Below, in pieces: positions 33,056-39,997 of a DNA stretch of 64,000 nt. Each line of letters starts with the position of its first letter. Position 1 is the first letter of the stretch. Both the position numbers and the translations under genes were made by a program. The notes beneath the pieces are model-generated. The model saw only the letters and a list, made by a program, of their open reading frames with translations, was not told where the DNA came from and ran no database searches. This stretch comes from Planctomycetota bacterium (GTDB lineage Bacteria > Planctomycetota > Phycisphaerae > SM23-33), in the NCBI GenBank assembly GCA_029553505.1, contig JAKPKY010000065.1:19016-83015 (forward strand), read 5' to 3'.

Positions 33056-33688
33056 GTGATCACTACGTCAGCCTTGAGAAGAATGGCGAAAGCCGGCGAT
33101 GCGGATGCGCAGTTCAGGCTGGGCTATCGGATTGCTTTGGGCAGAAAACGCCCTCGGCCGACTCGTTGGAAGGATTCGATAGCTTTGTGGCAGAAGGCTG
33201 CCGTCCAAGGACATGTTCGTGCTATGTACTTTCTCGCTGTATGCCATGATTGTGGATATGGCGTCCCTCAAGACTACAAACTGGCCATGAAATGGTACAA
33301 GAAGGCAGCTCAGGCCGGGGATGAAGTCGCTCAATACAACCTCTCTCTTAGTTACCGGTTCGGAGAAGGGGTGGCCAAGAGCAAGCCGAAGATGGTCTAT
33401 TGGCTGCGAAGATCTGCCCAAGCCGGTTATCCGGATGCGATGCGAAACTTGGGATTCTGCCTGCATGAAGGTTTTGGGACGCCGAAGGACTACGCGGGAG
33501 CAGTGTATTGGTATCGGAGGGCGGCGAAGGCGGGGGACCGCATAGCCCAGTTTAATCTGGGATTGTGCTATCTCGACGGCGATGGCGTCTCGCGTTCGCG
33601 GCGTTGGGCTCGGTACTGGCTAGGGCAGGCAAGCGATAACGGCCATCGAAAAGCTCGCCGCCTTCTCAACAAGATTAAGCAGCGGTAG
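33056..33688 (+). CDS. Sel1-like repeat protein
   Basis: A 210-residue protein built from about five Sel1-like repeats (TPR-like helix pairs), for example AMYFLAVCHDCGYGVPQDYKLAMKWYKKAAQAGD (described as two helices around residues 56-90) and AMRNLGFCLHEGFGTP-DYAGAVYWYRRAAKAGD around 128-162. Such proteins mediate protein-protein contacts. No signal peptide. GTG start at 33056 after GGGAG-like sequence; ATG 33083 is an alternative. Third gene of the low-GC accessory cluster; stop codon directly followed by a palindrome. Confidence 0.85.
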   Translation: MITTSALRRMAKAGDADAQFRLGYRIALGRKRPRPTRWKDSIALWQKAAVQGHVRAMYFLAVCHDCGYGVPQDYKLAMKWYKKAAQAGDEVAQYNLSLSYRFGEGVAKSKPKMVYWLRRSAQAGYPDAMRNLGFCLHEGFGTPKDYAGAVYWYRRAAKAGDRIAQFNLGLCYLDGDGVSRSRRWARYWLGQASDNGHRKARRLLNKIKQR

Positions 33689-33707
33689 CGCGTGGCTTGT
33701 CCACGCG
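33689..33707 (+). repeat. Stop-docked palindrome (copy 3)
   Basis: CGCGTGG-CTTGT-CCACGCG, beginning at the base after the Sel1 gene stop codon. The context CAGCGGTAG before it is identical to that before copy 1. Confidence 0.75.
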
Positions 33708-33730
33708 CGGAGGAGAGTGACTCGCAACTC

Positions 33731-34161
33731 TTTGTTTTCCGCTTTCCGTTTTCAGCTTTTAGCTTCGGCCTTCGGCCTTTCCCCCCGGCGGCATGCGGTG
33801 ACCGCTCCCTCACGGTCGCGGCTCTGTAAGAGGTGTCGCGCTCGTCACTCACCACTCTGCACTCTTCACTTCTTCTCCTTCGTGTCATTCGTGCAATTCG
33901 TGGACTGTATTTTTCCGCATGTCCCGGCGACCGCTCCCTCACGGTCGCGGCTCAGTTATCGTATCCGGGAACTGGGGAACACGGAGCCCGGAATCCCGGC
34001 ACGCCGTAACTTGCGCCGGGCTTCTGTCTTCCCGGGCTCCTTGTTCCCGAGTTCCGGGTTCCTTTCCCTTAGCGGCTCTAGGCGACCCCTCGCTCACGCT
34101 CGGGGCTCTGTAAGAGGCGCCGGACTCGCTTCTACATCCCTATTGCCTATTGCCTGCTGCC
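33731..34161. repeat. Patchwork of short-period and palindromic repeats
   Basis: In order: 7-nt GCTTTCC/GTTTTCA/GCTTTTA/GCTTCGG/CCTTCGG (33731-33783); GACCG-CTCCCTCA-CGGTC palindrome (33797-33833); 7-nt ACTCACC/ACTCTGC/ACTCTTC (33846-33870); 9-nt TTCGTGTCA/TTCGTGCAA/TTCGTGGAC (33879-33905); second GACCG palindrome (33927-33953); inverted 7-nt GGAACTG/.../GTTCCGGGTTCC element (33968-34062); GACCC-CTCGCTCA-CGCTCGGGG variant (34083-34120); 7-nt CTATTGC/CTATTGC/CTGCTGC (34139-34161) that ends at the stop codon of the GlcD-like gene. No gene is present. Confidence 0.85.
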
Positions 34162-35601
34162 TCATTCCTTCCCCTCCAGATCAAAAATCTTCCCGGGGTT
34201 GAGGATATTGTTGGGGTCCATCGCGCGCTTGATTGCCCTGGCCATGTCCAGGTACGACTCGCTGACGAACAGCGGCATGTATTTCTTGCGCTTGTGGCCG
34301 ATGCCGTGCTCGCCGCTGAGCTTTCCGCCCAGCGAGGCCGTCAGGGCGTACAACTCGGAGAGCACCTTCGGCGCCAGCTCGTTCCACTGCGCCTCGGTGG
34401 TCTCGGCCGGCGGGCTGATGCGCGTGTGGATGTTCCCGTCGCCGGCGTGTCCGTAGCAGGGGGCGTGCACGCCGTACTTGGCGGCGAGCCGTCCCACGCC
34501 GGTCACCAGTTGCGGGATGGCCGCCGGGGGAACCACCAGGTCCTCGTTGGCCTGGAGCTTCGAGAGCAGCGCGAACGCCTCGGCGATGTTGCGGCGCACC
34601 TTCCAGATGCGCTCGCTGGTGGTGTAGTTGTCGGCGACATACACTTCCGTCGCCCCGGCCTGGAGGCACAGTTCGCCGATGGCCTCGTATTCCGTCTCCA
34701 CCTGCCCGGCGTCGGGCCCGTCGACGGTGATCAGGAGCATCGCGCCGGCCTGCCGGTAGGGGAGGCTCTCGTTGAGGTACTCGCAGGCGGCCTGGACGCT
34801 CGTGCGGTCCATGAACTCGATGGCCGTCGGGATGATTCCGCTGTCGGTCTGGATTTTGGGCACGGCCGCGATGGCCGCCTCCGCCGTCTCGAACAGCGCC
34901 AGCAGGTCCACGTTCGCCTTTGGCAGCGGAAGCAGCTTGAGCGTGATCTTCGTGAACACGCCGAGCGTGCCCTCGCTTCCGACCATCAGTCCGATGAAGT
35001 TGTACCCGGTGACGTCCTTGAGCAGCTTTCCGCCGAGCTGGACGATCTCGCCGGTGGGGGTGACCATCTCCAGGCCGAGCACGTAGCGCCCGGTGACGCC
35101 GTACTTGACGGCCTTTCCGCCGCCGGCGTTCTCGGCCACGTTCCCGCCGACGTAGCACGTCTCGAGGCTCATGGGGTAGCCCGCGTAGAACAGCCCGTAG
35201 GGGCGGAGGTGCTCGTTGATCTCTGCCGTCACGACGCCCGGCTCGACGACGATCATCAGGTTCTCGCGGTCGAGCTCCACGATGCGGTTCATCCGGTCGC
35301 ACAGCAGGACGATTCCGCCGTGGAGCGGCACGGCGCCGCCGGACAGCCCGCTGCCCGCGCCGCGCGGCGTGACGGGAATGCGCTCGCGGTTGGCGAGCTT
35401 GAGGATGGCGGCGATCTGCTCGGCCGAGTCGGGGCGCACGACGGCTTCGGGCATGTGCGCGTAGCGGCGGTCGGGAACCTCGTCGTGCGAGTAGGGCTCG
35501 AGTTTCTCGGCGTCGCCGAAGAGGACGAAGCGGTCTCCGACGATCCGCCTCAACTCGTCGGCGAGGGCGGGCGTCACCGGATTGTACGTCGTTTCAACCA
35601 T
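34162..35601 (-). CDS. FAD-linked oxidase, GlcD/D-lactate dehydrogenase family
   Basis: Flavoprotein of 479 residues with a PCMH-type FAD-binding domain (VTPRGAGSGLSGGAVPLHGG near residue 76, VEPGVVTAEINEHL, GGNVAENAGGGKAVKYGVTG near 145) and a C-terminal FAD-oxidase domain ending in GKLSGEHGIGHKRK and DPNNILNPGKIF. The family oxidises glycolate or D-lactate. Together with etfA and etfB upstream in the same direction it may form an LDH/Etf-type electron-transfer unit, although a GH30 gene lies between. ATG 35601 follows GGAGCAGGA. Its TGA is followed at once by a GGCAGCA/GGCAATA 7-nt array. Confidence 0.9.
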   Translation of the reverse strand: MVETTYNPVTPALADELRRIVGDRFVLFGDAEKLEPYSHDEVPDRRYAHMPEAVVRPDSAEQIAAILKLANRERIPVTPRGAGSGLSGGAVPLHGGIVLLCDRMNRIVELDRENLMIVVEPGVVTAEINEHLRPYGLFYAGYPMSLETCYVGGNVAENAGGGKAVKYGVTGRYVLGLEMVTPTGEIVQLGGKLLKDVTGYNFIGLMVGSEGTLGVFTKITLKLLPLPKANVDLLALFETAEAAIAAVPKIQTDSGIIPTAIEFMDRTSVQAACEYLNESLPYRQAGAMLLITVDGPDAGQVETEYEAIGELCLQAGATEVYVADNYTTSERIWKVRRNIAEAFALLSKLQANEDLVVPPAAIPQLVTGVGRLAAKYGVHAPCYGHAGDGNIHTRISPPAETTEAQWNELAPKVLSELYALTASLGGKLSGEHGIGHKRKKYMPLFVSESYLDMARAIKRAMDPNNILNPGKIFDLEGKE

Positions 35602-35659
35602 GGGTTTCCTGCTCCGAAAGAACCTGTCCACGAAGTTCATTGTGTGTTGCGGAAAACTC

Positions 35660-35810
35660 GGTCACTCTTGCTCTGTAGAAAACATTTGTTTCCGGGATGG
35701 GTGGCACGCTTTGCTCGCAAAGCGTGTTGCCCGAATTTGCCCGGAACACGGCTTGCAAGCAAGCCGTGCCACCCTCTCTTTTTGATGTTTTCTACAGAGC
35801 AGGTCACTCT
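35660..35810. mobile_element. MITE-like element with target-site duplication
   Basis: A 133-bp element (35669-35801) has perfect 17-bp terminal inverted repeats (outer bases TGCTCTGTAG and CTACAGAGCA) and is flanked by a 9-bp direct repeat GGTCACTCT at 35660-35668 and 35802-35810. Inside lies a double hairpin of the type found at 2985-3065. It carries no gene, so it would need a transposase from elsewhere. It sits between the GH30 stop and the GlcD-like start. Confidence 0.85.
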
Positions 35811-35867
35811 CAATCCTCGCACCCTCAAGCTTCGCTTGAGGGTGGCACCCGACGCGAAGCTTCCTTT

Positions 35868-37175
35868 TCAATCCAGCACGAGCGTGTTGATGGACTCGGG
35901 CGGCAGCGTGAGGGCGAGTTTCCGGCCGGCCGCCTCGAGCATCAGTTCGCGCGGGCCGTCGAACGGATTGCGGACGGCGACGACGGTCCGGCCTCGCGGG
36001 GTTTCGAAGGCGACGGCGTTGCCCGTCCACTGCCCCTCGAGTCCGCGCCGCACCGCGCCCGGCGGGACGAACCGCGAGAAGTGCCTCATCACGTGGAACT
36101 CCGGGTTCCGCGTGACGCGCCGCGTCTTCGGATCGACGGTGATCATGCTGTTCTGCTGCCAACCCCACGTGCTCGCGCCGCGCGGCGCCAGCACCATGTT
36201 CCAGTAGACGTAGGCGTTGGCGCCGTTGGACAGGTAGTGGCGCAGCAGGCTGAAAACGTATCCCGCGTAGGCCCAGGTGTTCCGCCCGTCGCCGCACTCG
36301 TTTTCCGTCTGCATGAGGCGCGCGTCGGGGAAGCTCTCGCGCGTCCGCTGGATCGCGCCCTTGCCCGCCCACTGGAAGCCCACGCCCGCGACGAACCGCC
36401 GGGCAGCCGGGTCGTCCAGGACGGCGTGGACGTAGCCGTCGTAATCGTCGGTGTTCAGCGTGCCCAGCCAGATCTCGCAGTCCAGCCCGTGGCGGCGGAA
36501 CGCCGGGCCCAGGCGCCGCGCGATGAATTCCCGCAACTGCGCGCCCGTCCACAGGCAGGAGGGGAACTTCTGGTCGGCCACCGGCTCGTTCTGCACGTGC
36601 ACCTGGTCGATGCGGATGCCCTCGCGCGCGTACGCCTGCACGAACTTCACGAAGTACAGGGCATACGCCTCCAGCATCCTGGGCTCCTGGATCAGCGTCC
36701 CATAGTTGTACGCGCGGGGAAACTTCATCCACGTCGGCGGGCTCCAGGGCGAGGCGAACAGCTTCAGGTCCGGCCGGTGCTTCAGCGCCGCGCGAATGTA
36801 GGGAATCAGGCAGCCGCGGTCCCGCTCGATGGAGAACCGCTTCATTTCGTAGTCGCCGTCGTGTTCGTTGTGGCTGTACCACTCGGCCGCGTAGTCGCTG
36901 GCGCCGATGGGCAGGCGGCAGAGGGTGAAGCGGCAGCCGTCGCGCGGGTCGAACAGCGCGCGGAGAACCTGGTCCCGCCGGGTGGCCGGGAGCGATTGCA
37001 ACGCGATCCATCCCAGTTCGTTGAAGCACCCGCCGAAGCCCTCGATGGCCTGGTGGCGCGCGTCGGTGACGCGCAGGCCGGCCTTGCCCGCGCGCCGGGC
37101 GGCCTTGGGCGACTTGCGCGTCCAGGGCGACTCCGGCGTGGTGCAGATCCAGAGCGGTTCGCCGCGCGATGTCAT
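35868..37175 (-). CDS. Glycoside hydrolase family 30 protein
   Basis: Enzyme of 435 residues, glucosylceramidase/beta-1,6-glucanase-like clan A fold, without signal peptide. IEGFGGCFNELGW near residue 44 is typical of GH30; acid/base Glu is in VHVQNEPVADQKF near 195 and nucleophile Glu in MQTENECGDGRN near 292; ASPWSPPTWMK near 141 is also conserved. The C-terminal ~80 residues form the linked beta-sandwich. The gene has AGGGAG before its ATG and lies between the etf genes and the GlcD-like gene, an unexpected neighbour for a redox operon. Confidence 0.9.
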   Translation of the reverse strand: MTSRGEPLWICTTPESPWTRKSPKAARRAGKAGLRVTDARHQAIEGFGGCFNELGWIALQSLPATRRDQVLRALFDPRDGCRFTLCRLPIGASDYAAEWYSHNEHDGDYEMKRFSIERDRGCLIPYIRAALKHRPDLKLFASPWSPPTWMKFPRAYNYGTLIQEPRMLEAYALYFVKFVQAYAREGIRIDQVHVQNEPVADQKFPSCLWTGAQLREFIARRLGPAFRRHGLDCEIWLGTLNTDDYDGYVHAVLDDPAARRFVAGVGFQWAGKGAIQRTRESFPDARLMQTENECGDGRNTWAYAGYVFSLLRHYLSNGANAYVYWNMVLAPRGASTWGWQQNSMITVDPKTRRVTRNPEFHVMRHFSRFVPPGAVRRGLEGQWTGNAVAFETPRGRTVVAVRNPFDGPRELMLEAAGRKLALTLPPESINTLVLD

Positions 37176-37220
37176 TTCACGGTCTCCCTTTTTTCTCGCC
37201 GCGTCGCCCAGCGGTAGCGG

Positions 37221-37532
37221 TCAGTCCTGGCGGATCGTGACGTTGATCCTTTTGCTGGGCCGGGGCGCGGCGGAATCGTCTCCCGAGGCCTGTTGCTGCC
37301 GGGCGATCATGCGGCGGAGTTTCCACCGCAGAATCAAGACGGCGGCGGCGCCCAGCACGGCCGCGAACGCCGCCACCCCCAGCGCGATGGCCAGCAGGAT
37401 TCCCAGCGCCGGAAGCAGCAGGACGCACAGCAGCGCCCCGCCCGCCAGCGCCGCGACGGCCGAAAGCGCCGCGGCGAACTTCTGCCCCGGCGTCCGCTCC
37501 GGTCCGCCGATCTGGATGAAAATCCGCCTCAA
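37221..37532 (-). CDS. Small uncharacterised membrane protein downstream of etfA
   Basis: A 103-residue protein with two adjacent long hydrophobic stretches (residues ~19-45 and 46-68), then a basic cytoplasmic tail (RWKLRRMIARQQQ) and a polar end. It begins at a TTG that overlaps the etfA stop (TTGA), with AAGGGA seven bases upstream; no in-frame ATG is available. I do not recognise the family. Position suggests membrane anchoring or an accessory role for the flavoprotein complex, but that is speculative. Confidence 0.6.
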   Translation of the reverse strand: MRRIFIQIGGPERTPGQKFAAALSAVAALAGGALLCVLLLPALGILLAIALGVAAFAAVLGAAAVLILRWKLRRMIARQQQASGDDSAAPRPSKRINVTIRQD

Positions 37533-38551
37533 CGTTCCGTCCCTTCGCCGCCGGGCTTGCCTTGCGCCGCGCGGAGCTTCACGGTCAGCGCCGGCGCCAC
37601 GTCGAACAGGCTGCCCACGATCCCGACGTCCGCCACGCGGAAGATCTGCGCGTCGGGGTCAGTGTTGACGGCAACGATCGTCTCGGCCGTCTGCATGCCC
37701 GCCAGGTGCTGGATGCTGCCCGAGACGCCCAGCGCGACGTACAGGCGCGGCGTGACGGTCTTGCCCGACAGCCCGATCTGGTGCGGGTAGCTCAGCCAGC
37801 CGCGGTCCACCACGTCGCGCGTCGCGCCGAGGGCGGCGCCCAGGGCGTCGGCGAGCTTCCGCGCGACGGGCAGGTTGTCGGCCTTCTTGATTCCGCGTCC
37901 GACGGCCACCACCGCGTCGGCGTCCTGGAGTCCGTGCTCGTCGGCATTGGGCACGAAGTCCACGCGCCGCACGCGCGACGGGGGCAGGTCGGCCGGAGCG
38001 GCCAGGCGCTCGATTTCCCCAACGCGCCCGGGTGTGCGGTCGGCGGGGCGGGTGCTCCGCGGACGCACCGTCGCCATCTGCGGGCGGTGGCGCGGCGTCT
38101 TGATCGTCGCCAGGATGTTTCCGCCGATGGCGGGGCGGGTCTGGAGCAGGTTGCCCGTCTTTTCCTCGATGTCCAGTTCGGTGCAGTCGGCCGTCAGACC
38201 CGCGTGCGCGAGGATCGCCACGTACGGCATCAGCGTCCGCCCGGTCGTCGTCGCGCCGGCGATGACGATCTCCGGGCGACGGTCCGCCAGCAGCTTCAGC
38301 AGGCACGCGGCGTACGGCTCGATCAGGAAGTGCTCCAGGCGAGGCGATTCCATCGCGATCACGCGGTCCGCGCCGCGCTCAAGGAGTTCGGCCAGGTCTG
38401 CGTCGTCGATGCGGTTTCCGAAGATCACGGCCGCCAGCTCGCACCCGCGCTTGTCCGCCAGCGCCCGCCCGCGCGTCAGAAGCTCGTGACTGATCCGCTG
38501 CACCCGCCCGCCTTGCTGCTCGGCCAGTATCCACACTCCGCTATGTTGCAT
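37529..38551 (-). CDS. etfA: Electron transfer flavoprotein subunit alpha
   Basis: EtfA (340 residues) pairs with EtfB to carry electrons between flavoprotein dehydrogenases and a membrane or ferredoxin acceptor. Seen: VWILAEQQGG at the N-terminus, GATTTGRTLMPYVA near residue 100, and the C-terminal FAD domain with VVAVGRGI near 212, ALGATRDVVDRGWL near 240, QIGLSGKTVTPRLYVALGVSGSIQH near 258 and AVNTDPDAQIFRVADVGIVG near 296. AGGAGAGG precedes the ATG. It is separated from etfB by a small four-helix-bundle gene between inverted repeats. Confidence 0.94.
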   Translation of the reverse strand: MQHSGVWILAEQQGGRVQRISHELLTRGRALADKRGCELAAVIFGNRIDDADLAELLERGADRVIAMESPRLEHFLIEPYAACLLKLLADRRPEIVIAGATTTGRTLMPYVAILAHAGLTADCTELDIEEKTGNLLQTRPAIGGNILATIKTPRHRPQMATVRPRSTRPADRTPGRVGEIERLAAPADLPPSRVRRVDFVPNADEHGLQDADAVVAVGRGIKKADNLPVARKLADALGAALGATRDVVDRGWLSYPHQIGLSGKTVTPRLYVALGVSGSIQHLAGMQTAETIVAVNTDPDAQIFRVADVGIVGSLFDVAPALTVKLRAAQGKPGGEGTER

Positions 38552-38569
38552 CTGCCTCTCCTGACAACC

Positions 38570-38629
38570 AAATCCGAAATTCGAAGCACGAAATTCGAAA
38601 CAAATCCAAAACAGACAAATTCAAAACTC
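38570..38629. repeat. 7-nt-period arm between IVP gene 2 and etfA
   Basis: Units AAATCCG, AAATTCG, AAGCACG, AAATTCG, AAACAAA, TCCAAAA, CAGACAA, ATTCAAA read on the + strand; inverse of the arm at 38988-39054. It stops 18 nt short of the etfA start, so the etfA ribosome binding site is intact. Confidence 0.88.
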
Positions 38630-38646
38630 CGGTTGCCCAGTTCTGG

Positions 38647-39012
38647 TCATTCTGATTTCTGGAGAATGGCCCCGAAGATTTTCATCAATTCGGTAGATTC
38701 CTGGATCAACGAAAGCCTTTCCTTTTCTACGGAAGATTCCGCCGCCGTATGGACAAGTTTGAGCCAGTACCGGCTTTCTTTGGCCTCCTTGCGGCAAATC
38801 TTGATTCGCATCACAAAATCCTTTTTGCTCAGAGACTCATTCGCCTCAATGTAATTCGCGCCGACCGATCCCGAAGCTCTGATGAGTTGTCGCCCGTCTT
38901 CAATGTTCGCCAGTGTCCGCGGCAATGTTTTGGCGAAGGCCCTGACTTTCCTGGCGAAGAGAAATGTCCGCTCTTCTAAATCATACTGGCCGGTGTTTTG
39001 GGTTTTGGACAT
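38647..39012 (-). CDS. Four-helix-bundle protein (IVP/S23 family), second copy
   Basis: A 121-residue helical protein with DLEERTFLFARKVRAFAKTL near residue 11, LIRASGSVGANYIEANES near 44 (the G-S-V-x-x-N-x-x-E-A family signature) and KICRKEAKESRYWLKLV near 72. Only distantly similar to the copy in the ruv operon, so the two are not recent duplicates. Function unknown, as for the family. The start codon and first six codons lie inside the right repeat arm. It is the only gene between etfB and etfA. Confidence 0.9.
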   Translation of the reverse strand: MSKTQNTGQYDLEERTFLFARKVRAFAKTLPRTLANIEDGRQLIRASGSVGANYIEANESLSKKDFVMRIKICRKEAKESRYWLKLVHTAAESSVEKERLSLIQESTELMKIFGAILQKSE

Positions 39013-39054
39013 TGGAATTTGTTTCGGATTTCGTATTTCGGATTTCGTGCTTTA
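38988..39054. repeat. 7-nt-period arm between etfB and IVP gene 2
   Basis: On the - strand: AAAGCACG, then AAATCCG/AAATACG/AAATCCG/AAACAAA-type units, then CCAAAAC/CCAAAAC. Begins at the base after the etfB TGA. Inverse of the arm at 38570-38629. Confidence 0.88.
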
Positions 39055-39852
39055 TCAGATGAGTTCCCTGGTCTGGAGGAATTCCACCACGCGGTCGGCG
39101 GCCAGCGCGACGGACGTCTCGTCGGCGGCGACGAGTTTTTCGCATTTCCGCGCGACGCTGGGGCGGAAGATCTTCACCACCCGCGTGGGCGAGCCCTCTA
39201 GACCCAGCTTGGAAGGCTCCACGTCCAGGTCGCCCATCGTCCACACCGGCACGTCCGCGCGCTTGGCCTTCTGCTTGCCCCGCAGCGTCGGCAGGCGCGG
39301 GTCGGAAATCTCCTTGACCACCGTCAGCACGCAGGGCAGATCCGCCTCGAGCACCTCGTAGCCGTCCTCGACGAGCCGGTGCATGCGGCATCGCCCGTCG
39401 GAAACGGACTCGATGCGGCTGACGTAGCTGACCACCGGAAGCCCGAGGAACGCCGCGATGCCCGGGCCCACCTGCCCCGTGTCGCCGTCGGTGGCGCGCT
39501 CGCCGCAGAGCACGAGGTCGAACTCGCCCAGCCGGCGGACGGCGGCCGAAAGCACGTAACTCGTCGCCCACGTGTCGCTGCCGGCGAACGCCTTGTCGCT
39601 GAGCAGGACGGCCGTGTCGCACCCCATCGCCATCGCCTCGCGGAGCGCGGTCATCGCCTTCGGCGGGCCCATCGACACCGCCGTCACCTCGCCCCCGTGG
39701 GACTCGCGCAGGCGGATGGCCGCCTCGATGGCGTACAAGTCCAGCGGATTGATGATCGCCTCGACGCCCTCGCGGATCATCGTGCCCGTCGCCTCGTCCA
39801 TCCGGACGGCGTTGGTCTCCGGCACCTGCTTGATCGGAACCACGATTCTCAT
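39055..39852 (-). CDS. etfB: Electron transfer flavoprotein subunit beta
   Basis: EtfB (265 residues) with the family start MRIVVPIKQVPETN, then NPLDLYAIEAAIRLRE near residue 36, VTAVSMGPPKA near 57, and the signature region CGERATDGDTGQVGPGIAAFLGLP near 115 followed by LEADLPCVLTVVKEI near 165. AAGGGAGCG precedes the ATG. First gene of the - strand unit etfB-[IVP]-etfA-small membrane protein. The upstream 145-bp region is shared with the divergent dehydrogenase and must carry both promoters. Confidence 0.95.
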   Translation of the reverse strand: MRIVVPIKQVPETNAVRMDEATGTMIREGVEAIINPLDLYAIEAAIRLRESHGGEVTAVSMGPPKAMTALREAMAMGCDTAVLLSDKAFAGSDTWATSYVLSAAVRRLGEFDLVLCGERATDGDTGQVGPGIAAFLGLPVVSYVSRIESVSDGRCRMHRLVEDGYEVLEADLPCVLTVVKEISDPRLPTLRGKQKAKRADVPVWTMGDLDVEPSKLGLEGSPTRVVKIFRPSVARKCEKLVAADETSVALAADRVVEFLQTRELI

Positions 39853-39997
39853 GCTCGCTCCCTTGGATGCGTGAACCGTTGTTTGTAGCCGCTGGGTGGG
39901 AGGCAATCAAGGCCCTGCCTTTCGCCATTCTTCCGTCAATCTGCTGGTCTGGGAGAAAAATTTTGCTATACTTCCCCGCCTGAGCAAAGGAGCGATC

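Larger units (their letters stand above)
38570..39054 (-). mobile_element. Candidate hitchhiking element: second IVP gene between inverted CGAAATC arrays
   Basis: Third case of the same architecture: a single four-helix-bundle gene between inverted 7-nt arrays, inserted between etfB and etfA in operon direction. The right array starts at the etfB stop codon and also encodes the first residues (MSKTQN) of the cargo protein. Unit sequence differs from that of the ruv insertions. Confidence 0.65.

Noticed and set aside
31153..33707. Integron cassette array with attC sites
   Set aside because: The palindromes after the stop codons are only 18-19 bp and lack R-box (AAC/GTT) sequences; no integrase is present.
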